Positions 5,576-12,226 of a DNA stretch of 20,042 nt are shown piece after piece. Positions within the stretch are counted from its first letter, which is position 1. The number at the start of each line of letters is the position of its first letter. The position numbers and the translations under genes were made by a program. The stretch covers positions 1 through 20,042 of IMG/VR virus record IMGVR_UViG_3300006101_000574; one strand, 5' to 3'. Source of the DNA: a virus. Below the pieces are notes generated by a model, which searched no databases, had not been told where the DNA came from, and saw only the letters and a program-made list of their open reading frames with translations.

Positions 5576-5922
5576 GACAATTGATATTAGACAAGCTCGA
5601 AGCAATTTGGGACGAAAGTATCGATACCTTGTTGGATATCGGTCTTCACGATGCTCACTTGATGAATGATCAAGAACTACTCAAACTGTTTGTATCTGTA
5701 ATTGAAATTGGTCCAGGCCCTGCTGCCGAAAAGAAAACTGCTGCCAAGTACAGAGAAGAACTTAAAAGACTCTATGGAGTAGATCGCCCATTTATTTGTG
5801 GCACTGCTGGACCCTTACAACAAGATAACCTACATGAGTATGTGCTAGTCTGTCCAGCATATGGTGCAGATGGATTTGCCATGTATAAAAAATATAAAGA
5901 CTATTCTGCTCCAGGATATTAA
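5572..5922 (+). CDS. hypothetical protein, GTG start (116 aa)
   Basis: GTG start overlapping the previous stop (GTGA). The 116-residue product is helical in its first half (LEAIWDESIDTLLDIGLHD, then ELLKLFVSVIEIGPGPAAEKK). The second half has GTAGPLQQDNLHEYVLVCP and a lysine/tyrosine-rich end (MYKKYKDYSAPGY). It lacks the WFxLRW ending of the surrounding array. No family recognised and no membrane segment seen. It is followed by 18 non-coding bases, one of the few gaps in the operon. Confidence 0.66.
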   Translation: MRQLILDKLEAIWDESIDTLLDIGLHDAHLMNDQELLKLFVSVIEIGPGPAAEKKTAAKYREELKRLYGVDRPFICGTAGPLQQDNLHEYVLVCPAYGADGFAMYKKYKDYSAPGY

Positions 5923-5940
5923 AATTAAAAAGGAACTACC

Positions 5941-6180
5941 ATGACACTACAAGAACTAGAACACATATTCCGCTTTCAAACTACACCCGAAGAAGACTAT
6001 GTACCAAAAGATCAATTAGACTATTTTTTAATCAATGGCTACGATCGTATGGGTAAAACGCACCTAGTTACAGAACTAGAATCATTGGCTAAAACACTAA
6101 CCGACAGTGGTTATGTGTTTGAAGGCTATCGTGATCGCATGCCAATCTTTATCGTACCGGAAATCGTACAGCCTCTATGA
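5941..6180 (+). CDS. hypothetical protein (79 aa)
   Basis: Has a good Shine-Dalgarno (AAGGA seven bases before ATG) after a short gap, so it may restart translation independently of the genes before. The product is acidic, with helix LQELEHIFRF, a central KDQLDYFLINGYDRMGK and a terminal beta part YRDRMPIFIVPEI. GYDRMGKT looks superficially like part of a P-loop but lacks the proper GxxxxGK[ST] spacing. Its stop overlaps the next ATG. Function unknown. Confidence 0.68.
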   Translation: MTLQELEHIFRFQTTPEEDYVPKDQLDYFLINGYDRMGKTHLVTELESLAKTLTDSGYVFEGYRDRMPIFIVPEIVQPL

Positions 6181-6398
6181 AAAACGTAGAAGTAGGCATG
6201 TTTAGATTGCCTGGCATTGCTTTTGAAAAAGGTGAACTGCCTACTGAACTGATTCAAGATATGCAGGCCTGGGCTGAACAAGAAGGTGTTGGCATGAGCA
6301 TGACTGAAACTCTTTGGTCATTTAAGAAAGAATCGCATCGTGAATGGTTTATCTTACGATGGAGTGATCGTATCCCCAAACCCGAAAAAGATGAGTAA
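6177..6398 (+). CDS. array protein with WFxLRW signature (73 aa)
   Basis: Short member of the array: the C-terminal part LWSFKKESHREWFILRWSD matches the shared signature (strand, polar turn, acidic/aromatic, WFILRW), followed by a charged tail PKPEKDE. The first half includes an amphipathic helix LPTELIQDMQAWAEQEG. The start is in an ATGA overlap and the stop is in a TAATG overlap with the next gene. Its arrangement (helix, then strand-turn-WFxLRW) is the clearest minimal version of the family. Function unknown. Confidence 0.7.
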   Translation: MKNVEVGMFRLPGIAFEKGELPTELIQDMQAWAEQEGVGMSMTETLWSFKKESHREWFILRWSDRIPKPEKDE

Positions 6399-6583
6399 TG
6401 CCGATACCGGGAGAACGCACAGAAACATCTCCTAAATGGGAACGTCACTGGACTATATTCCCACGTAGGATAAACGGTCGTTGGTATTGCAGAGACTATG
6501 TTTATCGCAAGTTTGTTCTTAGCCCAGGTGGCGGATTTTGGAAGTACGGTGATGAGTTTGATGTGATAAGGGATAGTGAATGA
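6398..6583 (+). CDS. hypothetical aromatic/basic protein (61 aa), paralogue of next gene
   Basis: A 61-residue protein rich in Trp, Tyr and Arg (WERHWTIFPRRINGRWYCRD). It shares a layout with the next gene: W, basic strand, RWY, strand, then a glycine/tryptophan turn and a final DEFDVIRDS helix, matching NDFIIDRI there. The two probably arose by tandem duplication. The start is fixed by TAATG with the previous gene and the stop by ATGA with the next. RRINGRWYCRDYVYRK has the look of a small SH3-like beta barrel; this is only an impression. Confidence 0.65.
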   Translation: MPIPGERTETSPKWERHWTIFPRRINGRWYCRDYVYRKFVLSPGGGFWKYGDEFDVIRDSE

Positions 6584-6771
6584 TTAACTATAGAGGCCCA
6601 GAAGGTGATTGGAAGCCTATGTTTGCGTGGAAACCTGTTAGGATTCGCAAGCGGTGGTATTGGTTGACCACAATCTATCGTAGAGAAAAGAATAGAGTAG
6701 TATGGCCGCATCAAGGATGGGATTTTGGTAATGCAAACGATTTTATAATTGATAGAATTAAAAATCCATGA
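6580..6771 (+). CDS. hypothetical aromatic/basic protein (63 aa), paralogue of previous gene
   Basis: The 63-residue product aligns by eye with its upstream neighbour: KPVRIRKRWYWLTTIYRR corresponds to PRRINGRWYCRDYVYRK, and WDFGNANDFIIDRI to FWKYGDEFDVIRD. Both ends are in ATGA overlaps. The basic, aromatic core suggests a small beta-rich fold that might bind nucleic acid, but nothing specific supports that. No Shine-Dalgarno is needed if translation is coupled. Confidence 0.65.
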   Translation: MINYRGPEGDWKPMFAWKPVRIRKRWYWLTTIYRREKNRVVWPHQGWDFGNANDFIIDRIKNP

Positions 6772-6995
6772 TCAGAGTCAGTGTACTAGATGATCAGTTT
6801 AACCGTGCGTTTTGGAATGCCAAGCGTTCTTTGCCTGTTGAGCATTTGGAGTCGCCGAGACAATATGGCCAGCGTTGCCGCGAAGTCTTTAGGTATAGGG
6901 TTGATCACAATAGTCCGCGGGGAGCCCTTGATACTGTGTATTATATCTTTGATTGTGACGAAGATTATACTTGGTTTATGTTAAAATGGTCATGA
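6768..6995 (+). CDS. array protein with WFxLKW signature (75 aa)
   Basis: Ends in YYIFDCDEDYTWFMLKWS, one of the best examples of the array signature (strand YYIFD, acidic turn DCDEDY, then WFMLKW). The first part (SVLDDQFNRAFWNAKRSLP and GQRCREVFRYRVDHN) is helical then strand-like. The start overlaps the upstream stop. The DNA coding WFMLK (TTGGTTTATGTTAAAATGG) is nearly repeated in three other array genes, and its ATGG gives an ATG in frame with the next gene. Function unknown. Confidence 0.72.
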   Translation: MIRVSVLDDQFNRAFWNAKRSLPVEHLESPRQYGQRCREVFRYRVDHNSPRGALDTVYYIFDCDEDYTWFMLKWS

Positions 6996-7309
6996 ATTAC
7001 AGTCCCGAAGTTATGGCCAATATGGCTGAATGGATCGAAAAACAAAACGTTATTCTGGAGGCGGAAATAATAGAAGCACAAGCCAAAGAGTTCCAAGCAT
7101 CCGTTGATAGAGAAGTACTTTGGGGTATGCTAGAAAATATAGGGTGGACTCGAGTTATTCTGTCCAGATTCATAGACAATAATCATGCGGTTGATATTAC
7201 CTATTGGCTCAAAGACAACTGCAAGTATGCCTATGAGCGACACGGGCGTGATTTTATGTTTGAAAGTGCTAAAGATGCTAATTGGTTTAAGTTAAGATGG
7301 GTAAGTTAA
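6992..7309 (+). CDS. array protein with WFxLRW signature (105 aa)
   Basis: The ATG at 6992 overlaps the upstream stop (ATGA); an in-frame ATG at 6986 lies inside the preceding gene's signature and would add two residues. The N-terminal two-thirds is a long charged helix (VMANMAEWIEKQNVILEAEI through EFQASVDREVLWGMLENIG), likely a coiled coil. The end FMFESAKDANWFKLRWVS carries the full array signature. The ATG that starts the next gene is embedded in the codons for LRW. Function unknown; the extra helix may serve oligomerisation. Confidence 0.7.
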   Translation: MNYSPEVMANMAEWIEKQNVILEAEIIEAQAKEFQASVDREVLWGMLENIGWTRVILSRFIDNNHAVDITYWLKDNCKYAYERHGRDFMFESAKDANWFKLRWVS

Positions 7310-7467
7310 TAGATTATCATTGTGTTCATGTTGACAGAATTCCTACACCTGTATTAGTATGGTTAGTAGAAACATTTGGCCCTGCCGGTATACGTTGGTG
7401 GCATAGCAATAATAAAATCTATTTTCGTGATGAGCGTGATTGGATTTGGTTCGAGCTAGGAACATAA
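7297..7467 (+). CDS. array protein, short (56 aa)
   Basis: A 56-codon gene between two recognised array members. Its ATG is formed by the AGATGG that codes the LRW of the previous protein, with a 13-base overlap. The product ends NNKIYFRDERDWIWFELGT, a clear variant of the signature (YFRDERDWIWFEL), after a short helix PTPVLVWLVETFGPAG. It stops one base before the next ATG. Signature and placement make it credible despite its size. Confidence 0.65.
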   Translation: MGKLIDYHCVHVDRIPTPVLVWLVETFGPAGIRWWHSNNKIYFRDERDWIWFELGT

Positions 7468-7468
7468 T

Positions 7469-7762
7469 ATGGCAATACCACAAGAACGAGAAGATATGCG
7501 TATCGCGATACAGCTCAAAGAAGAAGGTTGGATAGCTGAACTAATTGGAAATACCGCTGTAGATTTACAAGACAAAGTAAATTGGTGTAGAGAATCCTTT
7601 GGGCCCATGTATTCGCAACTGTACCCTGATGCATGGGCTGGTAAATGGTTTGGTGCTGAACTGCCATTCCAAACAGGCGGTATTGATAGCAAAAGAGATG
7701 TTGTTCTCATGTTTAGAGATGATAAATTATACACAATGTACAGGATGATGTTCCCTAATTGA
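7469..7762 (+). CDS. array-related protein (97 aa)
   Basis: A 97-residue protein one base after the previous stop. The N-terminal helix (PQEREDMRIAIQLKEEG) and central WCRESFGPMYSQLYPDAWAGKW are unlike the neighbours. The end DVVLMFRDDKLYTMYRMMF follows the array layout (strand, F-x-D-D, aromatic, hydrophobic-basic) but has lost the WFxLRW residues, so it is either a divergent member or only analogous. The stop is overlapped by a TTG start of the next gene (TTGA). Function unknown. Confidence 0.67.
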   Translation: MAIPQEREDMRIAIQLKEEGWIAELIGNTAVDLQDKVNWCRESFGPMYSQLYPDAWAGKWFGAELPFQTGGIDSKRDVVLMFRDDKLYTMYRMMFPN

Positions 7763-8088
7763 ACGATACTATATTACCTTTACCAAATGGTGACTTTACC
7801 ACAGTAGAGCATGTTGAGCAACACGGCCCTCTAGAAGTTATAGTACATCGCTTTCGTATGGGTGATGTTGAAGATCCAGACTTGTATGCGGCTGAACCAC
7901 TTTACCAATGGCAGAATAGTGAAATGGGCGAATGGGTAATGGCCAATGCTGTCCAAAAACCCATATGGCACCGGCACGTTGATCCTAGCAGTTTTGGTTG
8001 GACATATACAATACGAGCAGAACTTATGCCAAAAGACTATACATTTTGGTGGATGAAGTGGGGTTGCGACTTGACAAAAATAAGTTGA
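7759..8088 (+). CDS. hypothetical protein, TTG start (109 aa)
   Basis: TTG start fused to the previous stop (TTGA). The product contains LYAAEPLYQWQNSEMGEWVM and then KPIWHRHVDPSSFGWTYTIRAEL. From memory, this 'PLYQWQ-S-GxWVMENA-x-WHRH' pattern recurs in small proteins of T4-like marine phages. The end AELMPKDYTFWWMKWG fits the array signature (xELxxxDxxxWWMKW). H92 and H94 (HRH) could bind a metal. It is the last gene of the minicistron operon; the promoter for the next cassette begins inside its last codons. Confidence 0.72.
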   Translation: MNDTILPLPNGDFTTVEHVEQHGPLEVIVHRFRMGDVEDPDLYAAEPLYQWQNSEMGEWVMANAVQKPIWHRHVDPSSFGWTYTIRAELMPKDYTFWWMKWGCDLTKIS

Positions 8089-8100
8089 CGATCGTATAAT
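8071..8100 (+). promoter_or_regulatory. sigma70-type promoter for the ParB-like/HNH/nuclease cassette
   Basis: A perfect TTGACA (8071-8076) and perfect TATAAT (8095-8100) with an 18-base spacer. It starts inside the last codons of the minicistron operon and lies about 50 bases before the ParB-like ATG. A second TATAAT at 8123-8128 has no matching -35. Confidence 0.75.
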
Positions 8101-8151
8101 AACTAACATGCACACCGTTGTGTATAATTTAAACAAAATGGAGAAACCAAA

Positions 8152-9327
8152 ATGTTAAGTTTAGCAAATAACGGGCAGGCCCAAGCCGCGTCCACATACG
8201 CTAGTCAGAGAAATGCCCGTTTTAATGATGAGTCAAGTAACATCCTATCTGTAGAAGATCGTTGGATATCTACTTATAATAATCTTCCAACTCAAGTCCA
8301 ACAGACAGCAGTAACAAACACCTTGGCAAGTGCTATTGACGAGTTCCGCCGAAATAATCCTACACTAACTTCTTGGGCAGACTTAAAAGCTCTGTTACCA
8401 GAAGCAAATGATAAACCAATGGTGTGGATTAAGATTGATGCTACTATGCAACGGCTCCTTAAGATGTTTTGGAGTATGGACATTGTAGGCGGCTTTAATC
8501 CAATTAAACTAGTACCAATCCAAGTATACCGCCCAAATCCCGACGAAGATATCTATGTAGCATGGGATGGTCAACACACTTTGGTTGCATTGTGGCTAAT
8601 CGCTACACAAGTATTCGGTGAAGACCCTACTAACGTGATGATTCCAGTGAATATTTACAAGACACATCAAAAAGCTGAAATGCGTGATAGCTTTGTAGGA
8701 CATAATGGTGGTGAATATAAAGAAACGCTTGATCAATATGACAAGATTGAACAAATGATTTACGGTGTTCGCATTGACAACAGTAATAATCCGGAATGGG
8801 TAGTTATTGAGCAAAAACAACGTATCATTGAACACTACGATTTATTCCTAACTAAGAAAGATAACGGTGATGCAGAGCAACCAGGCGCTATTAGTCGTAT
8901 GCAAGAAGTACAAAAACTAAGTGTAGAAGCACTAGGTTGGTTGTGTGAGTACTTGGTTGCGGTAGGTTGCCACAGCCGTGCAGTAGAAGAAAAAGAAATG
9001 GTTATGATGAGCTATTTCTTTGATCGTTGCCGTGCCGCAGGTATTACTGTAACTAAACAGTTTATACAAGATATTGCCATAGTTGCTAAACGTCACTGGA
9101 AGGCAGACTTTAGTCCATTCAGTATTTTTTGGACCAGAGCTAGTATTGCCTACAATGTGTGGCATAGTCAGCACGTAACAGGTGTACATGCTAGGTTTAA
9201 CAAGGAACCAATACATGGTTATCCGTTTTTAGTTGAACAGTTTAAAAAGGATTTGCCACAGTATCAGTTTCCTATCTCAGCTAATAATTCAAACTTTGTC
9301 CCTACAACTGAAGACTTGTTTATATGA
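8152..9327 (+). CDS. ParB/DGQHR-like domain protein (391 aa)
   Basis: Contains a ParB/sulfiredoxin-fold domain at about residues 90-175. It has an entry helix (DATMQRLLKMFWSMDIVGGF) and strands around LVPIQVYRPN. The signature AWDGQHTLVALWLI (DGQH at 139-142) is the motif shared by ParB N-terminal nuclease-type domains and DGQHR/DndB proteins. The C-terminal 200 residues are helical and unassigned, with a GHNGG motif (183-187). GGAGA before the ATG serves as ribosome site. It heads a three-gene cassette with an HNH protein and a PD-(D/E)XK-like protein. Catalytic nuclease activity, nucleotide hydrolysis or sequence recognition are all possible; I cannot choose. It is not a partition ParB: no HTH and no ParA partner are seen. 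Confidence 0.72.
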   Translation: MLSLANNGQAQAASTYASQRNARFNDESSNILSVEDRWISTYNNLPTQVQQTAVTNTLASAIDEFRRNNPTLTSWADLKALLPEANDKPMVWIKIDATMQRLLKMFWSMDIVGGFNPIKLVPIQVYRPNPDEDIYVAWDGQHTLVALWLIATQVFGEDPTNVMIPVNIYKTHQKAEMRDSFVGHNGGEYKETLDQYDKIEQMIYGVRIDNSNNPEWVVIEQKQRIIEHYDLFLTKKDNGDAEQPGAISRMQEVQKLSVEALGWLCEYLVAVGCHSRAVEEKEMVMMSYFFDRCRAAGITVTKQFIQDIAIVAKRHWKADFSPFSIFWTRASIAYNVWHSQHVTGVHARFNKEPIHGYPFLVEQFKKDLPQYQFPISANNSNFVPTTEDLFI

Positions 9328-9779
9328 GATTGAGAAAATATGACAAGATGAAGAGCCAAGGTCATCTACTCCTAGATGTAGGTAAGTTATGCTGTGTAGA
9401 CGGATGTGGCAAGCCTCTAACTCCTTACAAAGGGCCCGGTGAGGATAAACTCTGTAGGCAACATCAAATAGATCAAGTTTCGTATGGCGGGTATGGCAGA
9501 CATGATAGGCCTCACACTTTTCACAGATCAGATGTTTGTGAATGTTGCGGTCAGGATATCAATGCTGATCCCAGATGGGAGAAAGCACAACTATTCTTTG
9601 GCATAGAACTGACAGAAGAACAAAAGCATGAAATCAAACGCCGCTACAACCATGGCGATCATGATCATCGTAAAGCAGACGGTGGGGATAACAGCGCCAA
9701 CAACACTAATGCGTTTTGTTCGTTCTGTCATTGGGTAAAAACTGTTATTAATAACGACGGAAGAAAGAAGGAACTATAA
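9324..9779 (+). CDS. HNH/endonuclease VII-like nuclease (151 aa)
   Basis: Cysteine/histidine-rich protein with two zinc-like sites: CCVDGC with CRQH (residues 23-47), and CECC (72-75) with CSFCH (132-136). Between them lies GDHDHRKADGGDNSANNTN (111-129), the ββα-metal core, with D/H pairs at 112-115 and asparagines at 123-129. This resembles T4 endonuclease VII (DHDH...N...CxxC) and HNH enzymes generally. The ATG overlaps the stop of the ParB-like gene (ATGA) and its stop forms TAATG with the next gene, so the three are translated as one unit. Likely a nicking or resolving nuclease; whether it serves phage recombination, host DNA breakdown or anti-phage competition cannot be told. Confidence 0.75.
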   Translation: MRLRKYDKMKSQGHLLLDVGKLCCVDGCGKPLTPYKGPGEDKLCRQHQIDQVSYGGYGRHDRPHTFHRSDVCECCGQDINADPRWEKAQLFFGIELTEEQKHEIKRRYNHGDHDHRKADGGDNSANNTNAFCSFCHWVKTVINNDGRKKEL

Positions 9780-10624
9780 TGAAACGTACTAACATTAAAG
9801 AAGGTTTTGGCGGTGAAGTGCCGTTTACAAAATTTATTGCAAGCGATTTAGAAACATCAAATCGTTTATTAACAGCACTGGATCTTGGCTATGAGGATGG
9901 GTATACAGTTACTCCGGAAGAGCATACTTCACATTCAAAACGTGTAGACCTTGTGATCCGTGATGCTGATCAAGACGTAGTCCTAGTAGTTGAAAGCCAA
10001 GACGCAAGTGGCTGGTTAGATGCAGTACATGCCAGTAAGATTACCTATTATATGTACGATAAAAAGTGTGACGACGGTGTTCTAATCTGTGAAGATGCTG
10101 ATGAACATATCAAAGGATTTGTCAAGTGGTTAAACGACAATACTCCGTTGCGTATCACTTTAGTAGGAGTAATGATATTTGAAACAAGTGCCAATCCACA
10201 TTGCGAGTTTACTTGCCTAATCCGTCCGAGTGATCTACGTGATAAGAAGGTACGTAGAGTTAGTGCCGCCGCCGGCATTGATACTACGGTTGCTGATCGT
10301 ACTCAAGAATTATACGATTCGAATCCCGATTTGTTTACCAACATTGCCCGTGACTATGTTAGTAAAACTAATGTAGGCGGCAGTGGTATGACGGCTGCTA
10401 TCCATCCGTATAAGACAGATGGCTACTGGGTAGAAATTTGGCACGCTGGTAAATTTGATACAGATGGTTTTAAGAAGTCCTTTACTGATACTGTGGAATC
10501 AGCAGGACTTGAAGCAGGATTCCAGGCCCGTCGAGGATATGTTAAAGTGCCCAACACTAAGTCCGCTATCGACACATTCAATCTCCTAGTATCAGCATTA
10601 GAAACTAAGAAAATCCACGGTTAA
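9779..10624 (+). CDS. PD-(D/E)XK-like nuclease-fold protein (281 aa)
   Basis: Residues 50-120 look like a restriction-endonuclease fold. VDLVI (D57), then a strand ending VVLVVESQ (E72-x-Q74) gives D-x14-E-x-Q, a variant of PD-(D/E)XK in which Q replaces K. WLDAVHASKITYYMYD follows as the helix that recalls the 'HxGKxxxYA' segment of similar nucleases. The C-terminal 140 residues, including GYWVEIWHAGKFDTDGF and GFQARRGYVKVPN, form a second domain of unknown type. AAGGA lies seven bases before the ATG. A late-type box begins in its stop codon, so this gene ends the cassette and the next block is regulated separately. Confidence 0.66.
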   Translation: MKRTNIKEGFGGEVPFTKFIASDLETSNRLLTALDLGYEDGYTVTPEEHTSHSKRVDLVIRDADQDVVLVVESQDASGWLDAVHASKITYYMYDKKCDDGVLICEDADEHIKGFVKWLNDNTPLRITLVGVMIFETSANPHCEFTCLIRPSDLRDKKVRRVSAAAGIDTTVADRTQELYDSNPDLFTNIARDYVSKTNVGGSGMTAAIHPYKTDGYWVEIWHAGKFDTDGFKKSFTDTVESAGLEAGFQARRGYVKVPNTKSAIDTFNLLVSALETKKIHG

Positions 10625-10630
10625 TAAATA
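10623..10630 (+). promoter_or_regulatory. T4-type late promoter box
   Basis: AATAAATA matches the T4 late consensus TATAAATA at seven of eight positions and overlaps the stop codon of the upstream gene. With the T4 spacing the start site would be about 10636, at the ATG of the epimerase gene (10635). Confidence 0.55.
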
Positions 10631-10634
10631 TCTC

Positions 10635-11453
10635 ATGAAGATATTAGTAACTGGCTGTGAAGGTTTCATTGGACGAAATATGACTGCTTGGATGCAGGCA
10701 GAAGAAGGTTGGTCGGTAGACGGTTATGATTACGACCCAAACGAATTCCCTGACGTAAGTGAATATGACTGGGTAGTGCATCTAGGCGCCATAGCTGACA
10801 TGACTGATACAGATGTTGACCGCATTATGAAGCAGAACTTAGAGTTCAGCCAACGTCTGTTCAATGACTGTAATCGACATGGTGTTAATCTACAGTACGC
10901 CAGCTCTAGTTCAGTCTACGGAAACACCAAAGACTTTAGTGAAAGTGCCCAGTGCCACCCACAGACTCCCTATGCTTGGAGCAAGTACCTATTTGATCGT
11001 TGGGTGTTTCAACAGAGTCCTAGCATCTATGTACAGGGATTCCGTTACTTTAATGTTTATGGCAAATATAATCACTTGCGTGGGCATCGTGCTAATGTAA
11101 TACACAAGTGGCGCGAACAGGCTCGCAACGAAGGCAAGATCACAGTTTGGGAAGATGCTGAAAATATCAAACGTGATTGGACTTGGGTCGGCGATGTTTG
11201 CCGTCTACACATAGATTTTATTAAAACTGTTAACGGATCGGGTATTTGGAACTGTGGTGCAGGACTAGCACACAGTTTTCTAGATATAGCAGAAGAAATA
11301 GCAGAACAAGAGCGTGTAGACATAGAATTCGTACCAATCCCCCCAGATGAACAGTATCGCATGCGCCATAAAACTTGTGCAGATTTGACACTGCTAAAGA
11401 AGACTATAGGCAAACGTAAATGGTTAAACGTCTTTGAGTTTTTATCACAGTAG
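10635..11453 (+). CDS. NAD(P)-dependent sugar epimerase, HldD/RfaD-like
   Basis: Extended SDR-family protein (272 aa). The Rossmann signature TGCEGFIG is at residues 6-13. The catalytic triad is SSSSVY (S92 or S93) with YAWSK (Y113, K117). GFRYFNVYGKYNHLRGHRANV and the KRDWTWVGDV segment are very like ADP-L-glycero-D-manno-heptose 6-epimerase (HldD), which makes the heptose of lipopolysaccharide inner core. It is shorter than bacterial HldD (about 310 aa). No other heptose or nucleotide-sugar gene is in view, so exact sugar specificity is uncertain. The late-type box and absence of a Shine-Dalgarno suggest late, possibly leaderless expression. It may alter host LPS or supply a sugar for virion or DNA modification. 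Confidence 0.83.
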   Translation: MKILVTGCEGFIGRNMTAWMQAEEGWSVDGYDYDPNEFPDVSEYDWVVHLGAIADMTDTDVDRIMKQNLEFSQRLFNDCNRHGVNLQYASSSSVYGNTKDFSESAQCHPQTPYAWSKYLFDRWVFQQSPSIYVQGFRYFNVYGKYNHLRGHRANVIHKWREQARNEGKITVWEDAENIKRDWTWVGDVCRLHIDFIKTVNGSGIWNCGAGLAHSFLDIAEEIAEQERVDIEFVPIPPDEQYRMRHKTCADLTLLKKTIGKRKWLNVFEFLSQ

Positions 11454-11457
11454 AAAC

Positions 11458-11465
11458 TATAAATA
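11458..11465 (+). promoter_or_regulatory. T4-type late promoter box (exact consensus)
   Basis: A perfect TATAAATA, the T4 late consensus, ends seven bases before the ATG at 11473. The start site by T4 spacing would be near 11471, leaving a two-base leader; no Shine-Dalgarno lies between. Confidence 0.72.
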
Positions 11466-11472
11466 CACTACT

Positions 11473-12225
11473 ATGCGTATAATTGATATTTTAACTGAAT
11501 CGTCAACACCTAATCCTGTGGCCAAGGCTGCACAAAAGGTAGCTAAAGGATCGGGTCAACACAAAAATCCTAAACGTGCTCTAGAAGTTCCACGTAAAGA
11601 AAAACACAAGAAATCGATCCCAGTTGCTGAAGCAGGCAAAACTGCTCGTGAAAAGTGGACTGCGGCGTCAAACGCTCGTGAAAAAGCACATCAAGAACGT
11701 GAAGCCGAGATAGCTAAACTTCCGCAAGAAAAGCGTTCAGGTGCTGCTATAGATGCATTGGCTAATCATCTTGACAAGGTAAAAGAACAGCATTCAGATG
11801 TTATGAAAAAAATATTCAAAGACAAGCTAGGCAAGCCTGTAGGTGAGATTGGTATCGATCCAGAAGCAAGTCCAGGCGGTGGCAATTGGTATGTTAAACA
11901 TTATGCATCAGGATATGATGTAGTAGGTTTTGACAATGCCACCGAAGCCAAAAAAGAATTAATGTATGCCCATAAACATGCAGATGTATTAGGTGAAATG
12001 TTCCTTGATGAACATGGCAAAGCATCACGTGCATTATGCCTAAGTTCAAGGTCAGACTCAGACCTGGGTGCTAGTCAGTTGGCTAGTTGTAAAAGTCAAG
12101 GGCTCCGTGCTAGGGATGGTAAGAAATCACACAAGTTAGGTAAAAGTCCTAATAGTAGAATCACAGTAGGTGGTCATAAGATCAAAGGCGCCAAATATGG
12201 GGGCAAGTTGCCCGACTGGAGTTAA
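11473..12225 (+). CDS. candidate internal (virion-packaged) protein (250 aa)
   Basis: Basic, low-complexity protein. It begins MRIIDILTESSTPNPV, which resembles the capsid-targeting N termini of T4 internal proteins (MKTYQEFIAE...) and contains L-T-E, matching the (I/L)-x-E cleavage rule of the T4 prohead protease. Residues 10-100 are Lys/Arg/Ala-rich and probably disordered. A compact part follows around GIDPEASPGGGNWYVKHYAS. The end is rich in Ser/Lys/Gly and finishes GGHKIKGAKYGGKLPDWS. The ATG at 11473 follows an exact late promoter box. Function as an injected DNA-binding or host-takeover protein is inference from composition and N terminus. Confidence 0.6.
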   Translation: MRIIDILTESSTPNPVAKAAQKVAKGSGQHKNPKRALEVPRKEKHKKSIPVAEAGKTAREKWTAASNAREKAHQEREAEIAKLPQEKRSGAAIDALANHLDKVKEQHSDVMKKIFKDKLGKPVGEIGIDPEASPGGGNWYVKHYASGYDVVGFDNATEAKKELMYAHKHADVLGEMFLDEHGKASRALCLSSRSDSDLGASQLASCKSQGLRARDGKKSHKLGKSPNSRITVGGHKIKGAKYGGKLPDWS

Positions 12226-12226
12226 T

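Noticed and set aside
5941-6180. P-loop NTPase from GYDRMGKT
   Set aside because: The spacing does not fit GxxxxGK[ST], the protein is only 79 residues, and no Walker B is present.
8095-8128. Second TATAAT at 8123-8128 as another promoter
   Set aside because: No -35 box at a suitable distance; the TTGACG at 8085 is 32 bases away.
8152-9327. Plasmid-type partition ParB
   Set aside because: Only the DGQH-containing fold is shared; no HTH domain, no ParA and no parS-like repeats are visible.
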